Part shown: piece after piece, positions 14,631 to 27,564 of the stretch | How positions within the stretch are numbered: position 1 is the stretch's first letter | Layout of the letters: each line of letters starts with the position of its first letter | Assembly (NCBI RefSeq): GCF_014529535.1 | Contig: NW_023503372.1 | Coordinates: 62,001-126,000, forward strand | DNA from: Bradysia coprophila | Taxonomy: Eukaryota > Arthropoda > Insecta > Diptera > Sciaridae | Length of the DNA: 64,000 nt | Reading direction: 5' to 3' | Notes under the pieces: generated by a model | What the model was told of the DNA's origin: nothing | Databases searched by the model: none | What the model saw: the letters and a program-made list of their open reading frames with translations, nothing else | Translations under genes and position numbers: made by a program

Positions 14631-17600
14631 ATGACTGAATCGTTGAAACTATCAGAGATTCACAGAACAAATATTGAATATGAACGACAACGTCATCTGG
14701 CCAATTGGTTAATTAAGAGTAGCCCGCACATGGCAAAACCGTCAACGCCACCATCCAAGTCCCAGCAGCAAAAGCTTAACACAAAAAATGGTACAATCAC
14801 ACAGAATGCAATATTTTTTTTACAAAAACCAAACGTTAACAATTTGGCAGTATCGCGAACACCACTGTTCAATTCGCAAACAAACTTACCGCTACAAATA
14901 GTCACATCACAGGAAGGCCATAAACCCAAATTGCGTAGATTTAATTCACACGACACGAGTGCCAATATGTTCTCGGTGGCCGATTTCGAAAATGCCCGCC
15001 TGGCACGGCGCAACGAAATGGAACTGAAGCAACGGCAGCAACAGAATCGCTACAAAATGAATTCGTTGAGTTCGGGCGGAGACTGTTCGACGGGTGATAG
15101 TAAGGGTTCCAAATTCAGCAGCGAGGTAAGTGATACAAATTCATTCTATCGGAGAATCCACCAACACTTAACGCTTTCCGTTCCCATATAGTCACACACG
15201 GAACTCTTACCGGCTGATATGTTTCTCGAACGGTGTCCACTTCCACGTGTAGTCCGGATTTCATCACAATTCGGCGACGAGACCATTCAGTCGTCCAGTT
15301 CGAATGGATCGGGATCGTCGGCTAGCGCAAAGAAAGACACAAAGGCAAAGCAGAACGGTGAACTGTGTTTGCTGTTCAGACATCTAAAAAATCGGAAAAT
15401 CTATCATGGCGTAAGCACGAAAAATGGATCGGCACGCAAGAAAGGAGTCATGATACCACAAGAATTTCCAGGTGAGTTTAAAAAAATCATTTTTTTAAAT
15501 AAATAAATTCTCGCATTCCCGTTGTCTTGTCAAAATTCATAACATTGATGGAAAGGCAGTCCGAATTTTTCTCATTACGGTATCTAAGACATTTTTTAAA
15601 CACAAAACTCTGTTCAATTAAAATCCAGTCGAGTCCACAGAATTTGTTACATAACAAAATCCAGAGCACATTACACACAGTTATAACATCTCAACATAGA
15701 TATATCCAAAACATCTTATAAATTCACGTTAATCTCTTTGGCTCATTATTTACGCCACACTTATCTGAGATTGACATTTCCTAAGATGTGCGTGTTAATT
15801 CCTTAAATTCACAATTTAATTCAAATAAAGCTGTGTGTTGTTATACCTATGCCATCTCTATCCATCCATCCATCCATCCATTTTTATCCAATGGTGTATC
15901 TAGCTCTCTGGCACACAGACACAAACGGTTTCATGTTAAGTACCCTCTCTCTGACAAACATCGCAAAATGGAACATAATGCCGAGAGATCTTAATCGTTT
16001 CAAATAAATTAAATTTTTGAAGTAAAAAACACAAAATACCTCAGCCTATATAATATCGGGAACCATAAGCGAGTTCGAGAATATAAATCTATAAAATCGC
16101 TTTTGTGTGTTTGATAAAACTTTTATTGGAATTATAAAAGCGACCAAAAAAATTAGGTGTACACTGTGTGTATGTTCAACACACCGTTTAGAAAGTCTTT
16201 AAGTCTCGATGTGTTTTTTTTTGTTTTTGTTTTATATTTATTTCTTCAATCGTTTTTTTTATTTCTTTCGCTCGTTGTAAAATCATGTCTCCTCGAAACG
16301 TGCGGTCACTTAATTTTGTACGTTTTAATGTTTGCAACATTAAATGCAAATTGATCAACAAATTTTAGGTATGAGCAGCTAGGGTGGGTCGAATTTTTCA
16401 TTTTATTTTTCCTAAAAACACTCAAGAAGGTCCAGCTGGTTTATTCAAAAATTTGTTATTCGCGTGCCTTAAGCGCATTTTTGATTTTCGGGGTCGACGG
16501 GTAGAACAACATTAAAAATCCTTTTTCACTCAAAAACCCTTTGCTACGAAAATCCTTAAAAAAATCCTTAAAACTTTAAGAAAATCCTTAAAAATCACAG
16601 TAAAAACTTCACAGTCGACGTCAGTGAAACTAAAACATGAATTTGCTTCAGCTGTTTTTCAACTGGTCCATTCATACAAAGAAAAGTGATTATACGTCTT
16701 TATACGGAGGAAACGAGCGTGTGGTGGCAAAACCGTATAAAGATCCTCTTTGTTTGCATGAGTGGACCAGCTGGAAAACAGCTGAACCAAATTCATGTCT
16801 AAGTTTCACTGACGTTTACCATAAAAACAGTGTCAAAATGCTTGTAAATCTTTTGAAAGCGACAAAGAATCCTTGAAAATAAAGAAAAATCCTTGAAAAT
16901 CTCAAAGAAAATCCTCAGAAAATTCCCTCGTTCGGGACTATTCAGCTATTAACTTCAGTCAATAGTAGTGGTGGCACCTCACACATGTCAAACACAACTC
17001 ATTAAGCGATGTATCGTAACTCTACTACCACCCAACATCAAAACTAGCTCTAGAGTCCTAGAACTGCAGTTGTTAAATCGACTTGAATATTGATTTCAGA
17101 TCAAGGGATACCTGACCAGTTCCAAGTCTTAATTCTGAGTGCAATAAGGGGTCAGGTGTTTAAAAAAAGGAAAAACTCGACCCACCCTATTAAGTACTTC
17201 ATATGTGTATTATACCGGTGTGGTGTTACAGACTCTCTATAGAAATATTGAAAAAAAAGAGAAAGAAGAAAAAATGAACCAAAGCGAAAGACCAATTTTA
17301 TCTAGTCGAATCGATGATCGTCGACGATGTTTCGCACTCAATTCACTATGTTACGTTCGCTGCATTTTAATTACTATCACAGCTAATTAGGCCCATTATG
17401 GATATGATTCATTCCGCATGTATTCGAAGGCGATTTTCCACATTCTCTTCATTTTTCGTTACATCACCGTTACCGAACAAAGAGCCTATAACTAACTAAC
17501 AACAACATCAAAATCTGTCTCTCTATCTAATGTAAGAGACCGATGCACATTCACATTGGATGGGAAGTGAGCTCGATTCAGTTTCCACTCCCTATTACTA

Positions 17601-18303
17601 TACAGAAATTGTATCGTCTATACGATGTCTACCTATAACCGTATAGAGAAATCCATTTACACATCTGTCGCAATCGACGACCTTGATATGATTTCGGTGC
17701 TAGACTAGACGCATTTATCAATTTACCACACACCAGATATATATTTGCCCGGTACATTTCATTCGGTTCTTTTTTGTTTAGCTTTTTGTAACATGTTCGA
17801 TTTAGTTCGTTAGCGCGTACAATTTTGTAACGTGGAAATTTGTCAATTGTTTTTCACTCCCAACTAAAATACCACAACCACACTGCATGCATGAATGTAA
17901 GTGCATGACGACAGTTCATTAAAAAGTTCGTTAAAAAGTCAAATCATTCAATTGAAAAGAAAATTCAGAAATTTGTCAGAATTATTAGTCCAACGATTTG
18001 TGAGCCTTCAAAGTGCAAACGCAACATTTATGCGACTTTGTTATGCAATGAATGTTGATAGTTTTAATATGATTTAACCATGCAGCTACTGATATCATCG
18101 ACTATATAAAATACGTTTGGAGAACGACAAACATAAATTTTAACATTTTGTTTATTCCCTGCGTTTGAATAAATAAACAGGCGGATAATTTTCGTATATT
18201 CATTTCGGAAATCAGAGACATGTACAAGCTCTCGGTGTATGTTTATTATAGACACAAGTAATTTATAACTTGTCCCTTAACGGGGTAATGTGGTGATATT
18301 CCA

Positions 18304-18346
<43 letters not shown>

Positions 18347-21300
18347 TGCGCGTGCCGAACGTGTTGTATATTTAGTTTCAAGTCAAATAAATTCTCGAAC
18401 ATCATAATCAATCATTTGATGTGTAATATATGCCCTGTGTGTCTTCCAAATAAAAACTAGTGCTTAGCATGGAATAAAGGGACATCCATATAATATACAT
18501 ACCTTCGAATCCGATCCGATCGAACACTTTGCGCTACATAATTTATGAAAGTTTGTCGATAAACTGTGAACCCGTTGGAAATGTGTATACACTAGAGAGG
18601 TCACACTAAGAATATCATGGAAAGTTTATGCGAAATGTAAATTTAGAGAGATTGCGCGAATGGTCGGATGATGTTTTTCAGACTTGAACTAGGAACTCAT
18701 CTATAACCCATGGACAATTTGTAGAAGGATCTGGTTAAAATACCCTGTCTACTTTTACCGTCGATGTAAACGTACCGGCGATTTGAACAATAGGTCGTTT
18801 GCTCAAAGACACCATGACTTGATTTGCGGCTTACCTCATAAATACACTGAATTGAGACATTTTCACATATCCTTCTTTTGATAGCTCCCTTTTTCATGTC
18901 ACTGTGTGTTCCACTTTTGGCTCATTGTTGTTTTGTTTCAATCAATAGGTTGGTGGTATGATACAGATGTATTAATAGCTTAATGGAGGGGCCATTCAAA
19001 TGTGTTCAAAAGTTGGAGAAGAGGATGTATACATTCTGCATAGGACAGTAATTACGAAACAGTCATCCTTTTTACCTTTCGCAGACGGCAACCATATTAG
19101 CGGTGATTATCGGGCATATTTGCCCTTCGATTGTTTACCATAATGGCCTACATTGTACACTGTAACAGATAATCCATCCGATCTCCTGATCGTGGATATT
19201 CTAGAAATATAAAGACCCATCAAACGTTTTTGTTCTTGACGTTTTGTCTTTAAACAGTTTTTTTCGAGGGGTTTCGGATTGTTATCAACTGTTATCAAGT
19301 GGTTACTTCAGGAATTAATGACAGGTGTACGATTTCTGAGAATAAAAACGTTTTGAAAAGAAGAACAATGGGTACGAAGGTCCGTCTATATGGCCGACGG
19401 TGATAAAAAAAATGTTCAAAGAAATTAAGTAAAAGATTGGAAATCAATCTCTTGCAAATATTTAGATCAAACAAAGTAATAGATCCGATAGTAAAACTGC
19501 TGATATGTACAGTGCTTACCGCCTGAAATAATCTCTTACAAAAACGATACATCAGCAGCTGTACAACACCTTCCAATTAATTACGAAATTTCTGTTCAGA
19601 TATGAGATCCTAAAAGTATTGTTGCAATTAGACAGCCTGTCTTAAGATTAGTATCAACAGATTAGAATATTCCGTTCGATTGACTATTGCAATTTATGTC
19701 AGTACGGATTGTAACAAAAGAATGCCTACAATTCGTATTGAAGAAAAAAAGTTTCTCAATTCCTCGCTCAATTCATATTGACGGGCAATTGGCAAACGTT
19801 TTTTTTATTTTTACAAAAAAAAAACTTTTTCATTTTCGGAAATTAAGCAACCCACCATCAGCTAATCATTGATTCACATCATATCGCACGAAATAATAAA
19901 ATTGAATTTCTTGCCTTTTATAGTGTTGTTGTATGCGATATTACAATACAAACGTAAGCATTCATAAAAATCTCACCATATTAAAACTGAAACAATTGTA
20001 ATTCAAATGATCATGCTTCCATAGCTCCAATAACCTTGGCCAATTATACATCGAATTTTTGTTTTTATTTTTTTTTGCCTTTAAAACAATAAACATGGTA
20101 TTTAAAACACAAAATGTGTATATGCACAATTAAGTGAACCTATGATGGAAAAAGGCAAGCCTAAGCCATATAATTTCATTTTCAATTCAATTCCGAGAGT
20201 TGTAAGAGTTTCATTAATTTTTTATAATTAATTAAACAATTGCCTACATTTACGTGTTTACCTATACAGCTTCTAAGAACTGCACTCGACAATTACATAC
20301 AAATTCAGGTTGCTTTTTCTCGAAAAATAGAATACAAAGTCGTACAATAACTTCAGTAATATTTCTATAAATTTAGCCGGTGGATTTAAGAAACAATTGT
20401 TTTCAATTATGAATATTGTACTTTTAGCATTTTTCATGATTCTTCTATAGCATAGCACCACCGAATGCAGAAGCATTACATAATTTCAGTTGGTATGTGA
20501 TCGGTATGGTGTACTACGTATACATGCATTGCAACATTGTCCACTAATGGATTCACGGTCATCGCAATAATGTGAGAAAAAACCGTTTGAAATCCTTCAG
20601 TGTATAGAAGAAAGTTTTCCCAAAAATTGCCCTTGGTGTCCACCGAAGAAAACGTCGATGAACTGACGAACATTTTATGGGTATGCAAAACAACGGTTCC
20701 TAAATCATCGGTTTCCATAGAAACAGTTTCCATATCATCCATATTCCCGAAATAACAATTTCATCCAGAGTCACAAACCATGAAGAGTTGTTACTACTAG
20801 AGACTTATGATTTCTCGATAGTTAAAATTTTCGAGGCCTGTGAGTCTTTCAAAGTAATTCCTCTAGAATAATTCAGTGTCATAATAACATGGGAAGTTGA
20901 TAGGAATTTCCAAAAAAAAATTTTTTTTTTCAAACTTAAAGAATTCTCTTGTCGATCTTCTTTTGAGTGCTGATTAATTATGTCGAGAATAGTTTGTAAT
21001 AGTTACCTTGTTCGTTATAGTGATTTTGAATTCGTTAAACATACTTCCTCAATCGGACCTATATATTCCGTTGCTCTCTTTCTTTCACTTACCCTTCGAG
21101 CTTCTGTAGCACCCATGGCATCCATAGCACCAATGGCATCCATAGCACCCATGGCATCCATAGCACCCATTGCATCAGTAGCACCCACAGCACCCGTAGC
21201 AGTTTTTCGGTTACAGAAAATTTGAATTAGGCACGGTTTCATATTTGGAACGTACACGTTTAGATCGCATGTGTGATAATCTATTATACAATAAAAGTGA

Positions 21301-24300
21301 TGGAAAACGATCAACAAAAAAAAATGTTCAAATATATCTTACGTTAACGAGAACAATATGTAATTGACTGTTGCTAATCATATGGCTATTTTTTTTTGCT
21401 ATTTGTTTAAACATTCTTCCGAATAGTAATCTATTTGTATCTTCTCCATATATACATTCACTGTGGGAATTCCGATGCCATTGTGTAGAGACGTTTCATT
21501 TTCAGATATAAGTGACTGTTTATTTTCGTATTAATAATCTTACAATCTACAATGCAGATTTTACGAAGAAGATTTTCATAATTTCTATAAATTATGCTAA
21601 ATGGATAGAAGAGAAGAGGATAAGGCTGAATAATAATAATAGCAGGAAATTTTCGCATAGAAAATTCATTACCGGCGGAGACTTTTTTATTTCTGAATTT
21701 CTTTTTCAAGAATTTCCATTAATATTCTTCTTTGCCAAACTTGTGAACTTGTCTTGAAGTGAGTTTCACCGGCAAATCTATCAGTACCATTGAGAAAAAA
21801 GAACCAAATTTCGCAAACTTCGAGTTTTATTTTTAGGTCCCGTCATTTCTTCATGAAGCCTAAAATATGTTGTTCGCAAATAAACTTTCTTTCGAAGCAA
21901 GTAACTACAACAAAAAAACATCCACTCCACGTGAATGTTATTTTTACGGTGCAAACAAACGTTTTTTTGCACACAAAAACCTCCTCTGTACTTCAGTTTC
22001 ATTACTAGCCTCAATTCCATTTGCAAAAAGTTTTCACAAAAATGCTGTAACCCTTTCTACGATATGCCAAGCATACCACGTTCACCGGCAAACACATTGG
22101 ATATATTATAAAAACGTGCAAGCCAAAACTCATTGAACATATCGAATAAAGGAGGAAAAAAACATTTTACAGGTTCCCAATTACTGGCTACAATGAAGTT
22201 AAATGTTCCCATATTGAACACAAAGTTTGAATAGCCAATTGCCGAGCGTAGAGTAGCTTTTATATAGGTATACCATTCCATTCAGCTCACTGTTTTTTAA
22301 GCAAACATACCGTACACCACACAACAATTAATAACTGAAACTATTTTAATTCCAATCAATCTGATAAACATAACGAACCGCATTATGTAATAATAATAGA
22401 GTCTAGGGGATATATAGAGAGAGGGAGGGAGAGCGAACGACGAGACAGAAGAGAGTGACAGAACTGAATAATTGAAATGTATTATTGATTTTGGTTGATT
22501 TGAAAATCGGTTAGTTTTAATAAACTTATTTGTTTGTAAACGGAACCCATAAGTTACATTATGTGTACTATACATTGTATAGACATGGGTATGGGTACAT
22601 TGGATATATGGGTACTGGGTACGGTTAATATATAATTAATCATTCGATAATAACATTTTGTGGATTAAAATATTGAAAAGCCGTTCGTCTATACCTCAAT
22701 ATGCAATGAAAATTGATATAATTAAGTGGACGACTGCTGCTTGTGTATGGTTAATGTTAGTAGGTATGTTAAGGGAATTCACGATGATGAAATATACTGA
22801 CAACATCTCGTTCGATGTTTTTATATTGATAGCCGAAAGTTTTAAGTGATTCGTTACCCCTTTAGCGCTCATAGAAATCTATATTCGCTTCAAGGTATTA
22901 TGTAAATGTAGGTCGACTTTTCAGGAGAATTTGAGTAATGCTGGTATAGCTAACAATCCCGGATATATAAAGTTCGGAACGGTTTCGGGTAGGCCTGTTT
23001 ATGTTCGCGTTAACCCTAAATCTGTTTTTATTCTGAACCTGAAATTCCGATTTCGAGTTCGACCTTAACATGGATTTGAACCTGTAATGGTTCGACCCAG
23101 ATCTGATTTGTCAAAATCTGAATGCCTGAAAATTTTCGGGACAGATCGTCAGATCAGGTTGAGATCAGGTAATCCGAACTTTTCACACCAAAAATTTCGG
23201 GTTACCCGAACCCGACCTGATCTAAAAATTTCAGATATATGTCGGGTTGAGCCATTTCAGGTTCAAAAATTGAACCTGAAATCCTAATTCTAACTCAGAC
23301 CGAGTTTGATCCAAGCAAAAGTAGCAAGTGCGAACGGAAGGAGTGATTGTGAATTAGTTTTCTTTCAATTTGGATTACTAGGAAGAAGAATAATGGCTTT
23401 TCAGTAAATGCCTTTCATGCATGTATGCTGGTATGACTGAATTAAATTGGATAAGTGAATAAATACATTTAAACAAACTTAGTTTAATTTTTAGTTCGGT
23501 TTTCTCAAAATATAAGTTCGATTACATCAGTATGCCTCCGTTCATAATAACGATTGCGATTGTGTAGCAATAGATTTGTTGGGTGAATTGAACTCATATT
23601 AATTATTGCCCTGTCAGATTGTCACGGTCATGTTGTGTTGAACGTAATGAATATATATACTGTGCACGTTACATGATTATTATATAGATTTCAAATATCA
23701 AAGCCCTAAAGATTGCATTGTTGAAAACACCGCCTCGTAGACCGCACAAATTTAATTAATTTTTTTTGTCGTGATTTCAAATGTCGTCGTTTGTTAGATT
23801 GATTGTATGGTTAATCATCAGAGTATAATTTCAATTGTCTTCAATCTGTTGTGGTTCAGCCTACAAATAGTGTCAGTAATTTCTGAGTCTGAACTTTACT
23901 TCAGCTGAGCAAAGTAACTAGTACGTTTTTCTATATTTATAATGCTTAAAGATATATACTTAAACGATTTAACCACTGACCTCGCGTGCGTGTGGCTATT
24001 AACAGGACGTACCAGGGAATTTGTAGGAATACATGTCCACCTGGAGCATGTAAACTTCGTCACAAAAATGTTTGTCGCTGACTACATTATATTCAGTTAG
24101 TGAAGGATTCACTAGGCAACAATTTGAAACTTATGGAATGTGCAGAAATGTCGCCACAGTGAGTTGGATATGTCTCTGTTTGTCCCAATGACAGTGGGTT
24201 GTTATTTGAACTCAAAGCACCAATAAATGTCCCGTTTCCATTACTATTTAAAAATTTTGTGAAGCGGCTGCAGCGGAACCACAGACGTCATTGGGACCAA

Positions 24301-27022
24301 TGGATGCGTGTGTCGTACGTGTGTTGCCTATTGTCTCAATGTACAAAAAAAATGTACATTGTTCCACAAGATGCTGAAGATGCTATTTCGCTAAGCCATT
24401 TAATTTTAAGTGAAGAATCTCAAAGTCTGGCGATCTCGAATTGTCTTTTGTAACTTTCGAAACATTCATTTTTATGTCTGAGGTAACTCAAATTTAAAGG
24501 AACTTTAAAATAAACTAAGACAAAACTTTAAACATTAGTTCAACGTGCATTCAATGGTCGGTGAATGTAGTTCAACTGTGTGATATTTCAAGCATTTTTC
24601 AGATATCTTTTTCAAAGTATTTCTCAAGCGTTGTGTTCTCAACTTAGGCATAAAAAAATGTTTATTCGTTGAGCGAAACAACTCCATGTACCGAAAGATA
24701 AATTACTCGAAAATTTACAAAGTTAAAACTCACTTATGTATATAATACCCCACATCTTTGCATGTTTTCTCTATGAAATATTAAAATTTTCATTTTCTCA
24801 ATGAATTTATGCAGATGAAAAACCTCTTGAATCTGTTGCTAACTGCGGGCTTAACTATTAAAACTTTTGAATCGGAAGAACGGAACGAATTCATAAAACA
24901 ATTTTTTTTATTTACTTTTTGCAGGATATTTTTCAACGTTGAACGATAAAAATGGCACCGCCGCCACCATGTACACGACTCTTGTGCAACTTGTACGAGA
25001 AAGAGTTTACAAATTTTTATCGGTTGATAGTCTGCAAGTGTATACGGAAACGCAAAATACTGGTAAGTTAGTCGGTTCGCCTGCAACTTGCAAATCAAAT
25101 TAATTAGACACGACAGACCGATCATTTACTGGACCCTTTCTCTTCTAATCTCAACAGATAACTTTCCACCCAGACCGCATTATGTGAAGGGAACCGCTCG
25201 AGGCGGTCACATATTTCGACTGCTGGCTGTTTTCGAAGACGGTAAACAGGATTCCAGTGCATTGTCTTCGTCGGCAACCAAAATGAACGGCAATTCGTTT
25301 CGCGAGAAAGAGAAGGGTCGTTACGCACAATTACTGGACGAGAATCGTCACATTGTCTACGTCTCACTAACAACCAAAGGAAAATTCTACGAAATCGAAC
25401 AAACGACACCTCACATCCTGCAAAAGAATCACTCGGATGGAGCTGCGGTACAGGCAGTCGGTTCTGCACAGAAACAATTCAATAACGACTGTGTGCATCG
25501 CATCAATACCATTATTACACCGGAAACAGAACTACCGATTACCATTCGATATGTGTCTGGTGCGCAGGTCAACGGCAGCAACGGAATACCCGAATTGCTG
25601 GTCATCAATCGGGTGACAACGGAAAATGTAGTCATAGCTTGTTCCATAGAGGAGTCCGAATCTCGTCAACCGTTGCACTTGCACAAAATACCGGTCACAC
25701 AGGACATGCGATTTATCAAATGCTTTTTGGGCTTTGAAAATGAGCAGAAAATGTTTTCGAATTTGAGCATCCAAAACGTTCTCAAATTTTGTCAGATCAA
25801 CTTTGACAATTTCACCAAATTGGTCGAATTCGAACAACTAGCTACCAATGTGAAAAGTCTCACGTTAAACGGTTCCGGCAAACCAAAGACCGAAGGTTTG
25901 AAAATATTGAAACCTTTGCACTTTCCGCGATTGTTGCGGCGCGAGAAAAGTATGATCGCGCACGAGAAGGAAGATTCCATCATTTTTTTGAGTAAAAACG
26001 ATTTGGAAAATATGGAAAATAAGGAAGCCCAGAAACGGGAAAGTGTCGGCAGCAGCAGCAATTCCAAAATGAAAGTTTTTCAATCGACCAAAAAGAAATG
26101 GTTTCGCAATTCGAAATCGACGGACAAAAGTGAATCGTTCGGCAGCGCTGAAATGGACATTCAGAGCAAGCGGATGAGTTTGGATCGATATCAAGACATG
26201 AGTAAATTGCTAATCGAGCGTTTCGGCGGAAACGCTGGATTAGATGCGAAAGATGTGTCGACACGACCAAATTCAGAGATCGGTGTCGATCACCGGCGTG
26301 AAATCGACAGCTCGGAACTGCGCCAGAAGAGCATGTCACTACAAGACATGGACACGAGATCGGAACAATCGGAAATGTCCGCCAACAAACCCGACCTGGT
26401 GAACATTGAATTCGAATCGGCATCAACATCGTACGACCAACGCCACCACAAATCTCAACAGCCCGGCCCCTCATCAACCGACGCAAACGATAATGAACCG
26501 GGAACGAGTCTCATGAGCCTGTCCAACCACCAGCAATCGTTTATCAGTCCAAAGATGTACACCGAATTCCACGTGAAAACCAAACAGCACAGCAAATCAT
26601 CGTCCAGCCTCCATCAGCTGCTACATTTTGCCGTTCCGCAGAAGATGAACATCAACGAAACGAAAAAGCAATCGGCTGACTCGGCATCAAATTCGAATCG
26701 AATTTCATTCGTCGAAGACAATTCGTACGATGATCTGCCGTACAGCAATGTGCGCGACTCATTGGTTATGTCCGAACCGGACGAAACTGTCCAACAGAAT
26801 GGCAATCATCATCACCATCACAACGAAAATATTTATTCGGAAATTTGTTCAGATTCGATTGGGCCGGCAAGCGGTGCGACCAGCGGAGCTGCGGGCCGAG
26901 AGCATGGTAGTAGTATACGGATATCTGTGTCGAGCGGACGCGATCGTGATACAGGTAGTAGTAGTAAAATGAGCGGATGCAGTGGCGTGTCCAGAGACAA
27001 TATTTATAATACGTTAAATTAG
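14631..27022 (+). CDS. CABIT-domain protein, Serrano/GAREM/THEMIS-like (sano candidate)
   Basis: Five coding exons: 14631-15125, 15192-15471, 24925-25062, 25158-27022. The first of these begins at 14621 after acceptor CTCGTTACAG with a TACTAAC branch point at 14587, so translation starts at MTESLKLSEIH; the in-frame MYRFSS upstream is intronic. (Four coding exons are visible; any fifth would be 5' untranslated.) Splice phases 0, 1 and 1 join to a 925-aa protein. Residues 1-165 are polar and Ser/Gln-rich. About 172-500 form the CABIT module (LPADMFLERCPLPRVVRI, then FRHLKNRKIYHGVST, then PQEFPGYFSTLND). A conserved block FPRLLRREKSM follows near 560, then a long Ser-rich tail. The tail holds YSNV (Y833, a Grb2-SH2-type YxN site), IYSEI (Y864) and IYNTL (Y921). 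The family acts as cytoplasmic adaptors in tyrosine-kinase signalling; Drosophila Serrano acts in planar polarity and tracheal tube size. The Serrano assignment is from memory of the family and less certain than the CABIT call. Confidence 0.85.
15860..15881. repeat. ATCC microsatellite
   Basis: About five tandem copies of the tetranucleotide ATCC/CATC inside the long CABIT-gene intron. Confidence 0.9.
16382..17187. mobile_element. Non-autonomous Tc1/mariner-like element
   Basis: The ends read GGGTGGGTCGAATTTTTC and, reverse-complemented on the right, GGGTGGGTCGAGTTTTTC. Each is bordered by the dinucleotide TA (16380-16381 and 17188-17189), which fits a TA target duplication. The interior has no transposase ORF. 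It contains AAATCCTTAAAA-type arrays and a separate nested foldback at 16618-16816. The superfamily is inferred only from the TA flanks. Confidence 0.6.
16618..16816. mobile_element. Nested CAGCTG-type foldback MITE
   Basis: Arms begin ACGTCAGTGAAACT and end AGTTTCACTGACGT and pair for about 65 bp, including TTCAGCTGTTTTTCAACTGG opposite its near-complement. A related arm pair with TTTCAGCTGTTTTCCAGCTG occurs at 45941-46168. The position inside the 16382-17187 element implies later insertion. Confidence 0.6.
18308..18344. repeat. AT microsatellite
   Basis: Uninterrupted (TA)n of about 18 units within the long CABIT-gene intron. Confidence 0.95.
21106..21202. repeat. 18-bp minisatellite
   Basis: About five tandem copies of an 18-bp unit, consensus GCACCCATGGCATCCATA, decaying at the right end. 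The unit is a multiple of three, so open frames run through it on both strands. One gives repeated MASIAP and the other repeated DAMGAM. I see no other sign that either frame is a gene. Confidence 0.9.
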
Positions 27023-27165
27023 AAGTGGAAAAGAGGGCGGACGAAAGGAGGCAGTAGATTTGAATGTTAAGGGAAAAAAATGTTTTTCGTGCGATTTCGA
27101 TGGTGCGTGCCTTTTTCGGTAGTTCGTTGATGCAAAGGATGATACAGGGACATTATTCAAGTGAA

Positions 27166-27254
27166 AATAAACATTTTTTTAGAGACAACACGTAAAAGAC
27201 AGACTTTTTAGAGACAGAAAAAAAATTGGTTTTGTTTGGTTGAAGATGAATAAA
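27166..27254 (+). terminator. Poly(A) signals of the CABIT gene
   Basis: AATAAA hexamers occur at 27166-27171 and 27249-27254, 144 and 227 bp past the stop codon. They are the first canonical signals downstream. The DNA transposon begins about 155 bp after the second. Confidence 0.55.
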
Positions 27255-27410
27255 CATAGAATGGAGAAATCTCTCTTGCTAAAGCATTAAATAGAAAATG
27301 ACACTTTTATGGGTTTTTATAGCCTAACAATGAAAACAAAGCAAACATGTACTTCATAAATAATAATAGTAAAACAAACAAAATACTTAGTGTGTATTTA
27401 CAGTGTACCT

Positions 27411-27423
27411 CCCAAATAGCAAA
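27411..27423 (+). repeat. Left terminal inverted repeat
   Basis: CCCAAATAGCAAA, matching 12 of 13 bases of the reverse complement of 39375-39387. It is followed at once by the first subterminal GGCAACTAAAGTTGCAAA. Confidence 0.65.
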
Positions 27424-27564
27424 CGGCAACTAAAGTTGCAAATTGTAACAACGGTTAAATTATAGAGTTGGAAACTTAGTTGTATCACATTATATCTAAG
27501 CTTAATCAACAGTTGAAACGCTTTCAGTTGTAAACCAGTTGTATTACTTCATATCAAAGATTAA

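Larger units (their letters stand above)
15472..24924 (+). other. 9.45-kb intron of the CABIT gene
   Basis: Donor CCAG|GTGAGT at 15472 and acceptor TTTTTGCAG at 24924 keep phase 1 and restore GYFSTLND across the junction. The intron holds no recognised gene. It contains an ATCC microsatellite, a TA-flanked element with a second element nested inside (16382-17187), an AT microsatellite, an 18-bp minisatellite near 21106 and stretches with CCCGAACC-like words around 23080-23290. The other introns of this gene are only 66 and 95 bp. Confidence 0.85.

Noticed and set aside
15126..15191. Open frame VSDTNSFYRRIHQH after the first CABIT coding exon
   Set aside because: This is a 66-bp intron with GTAAGT donor and ATATAG acceptor; splicing restores a continuous CABIT frame.
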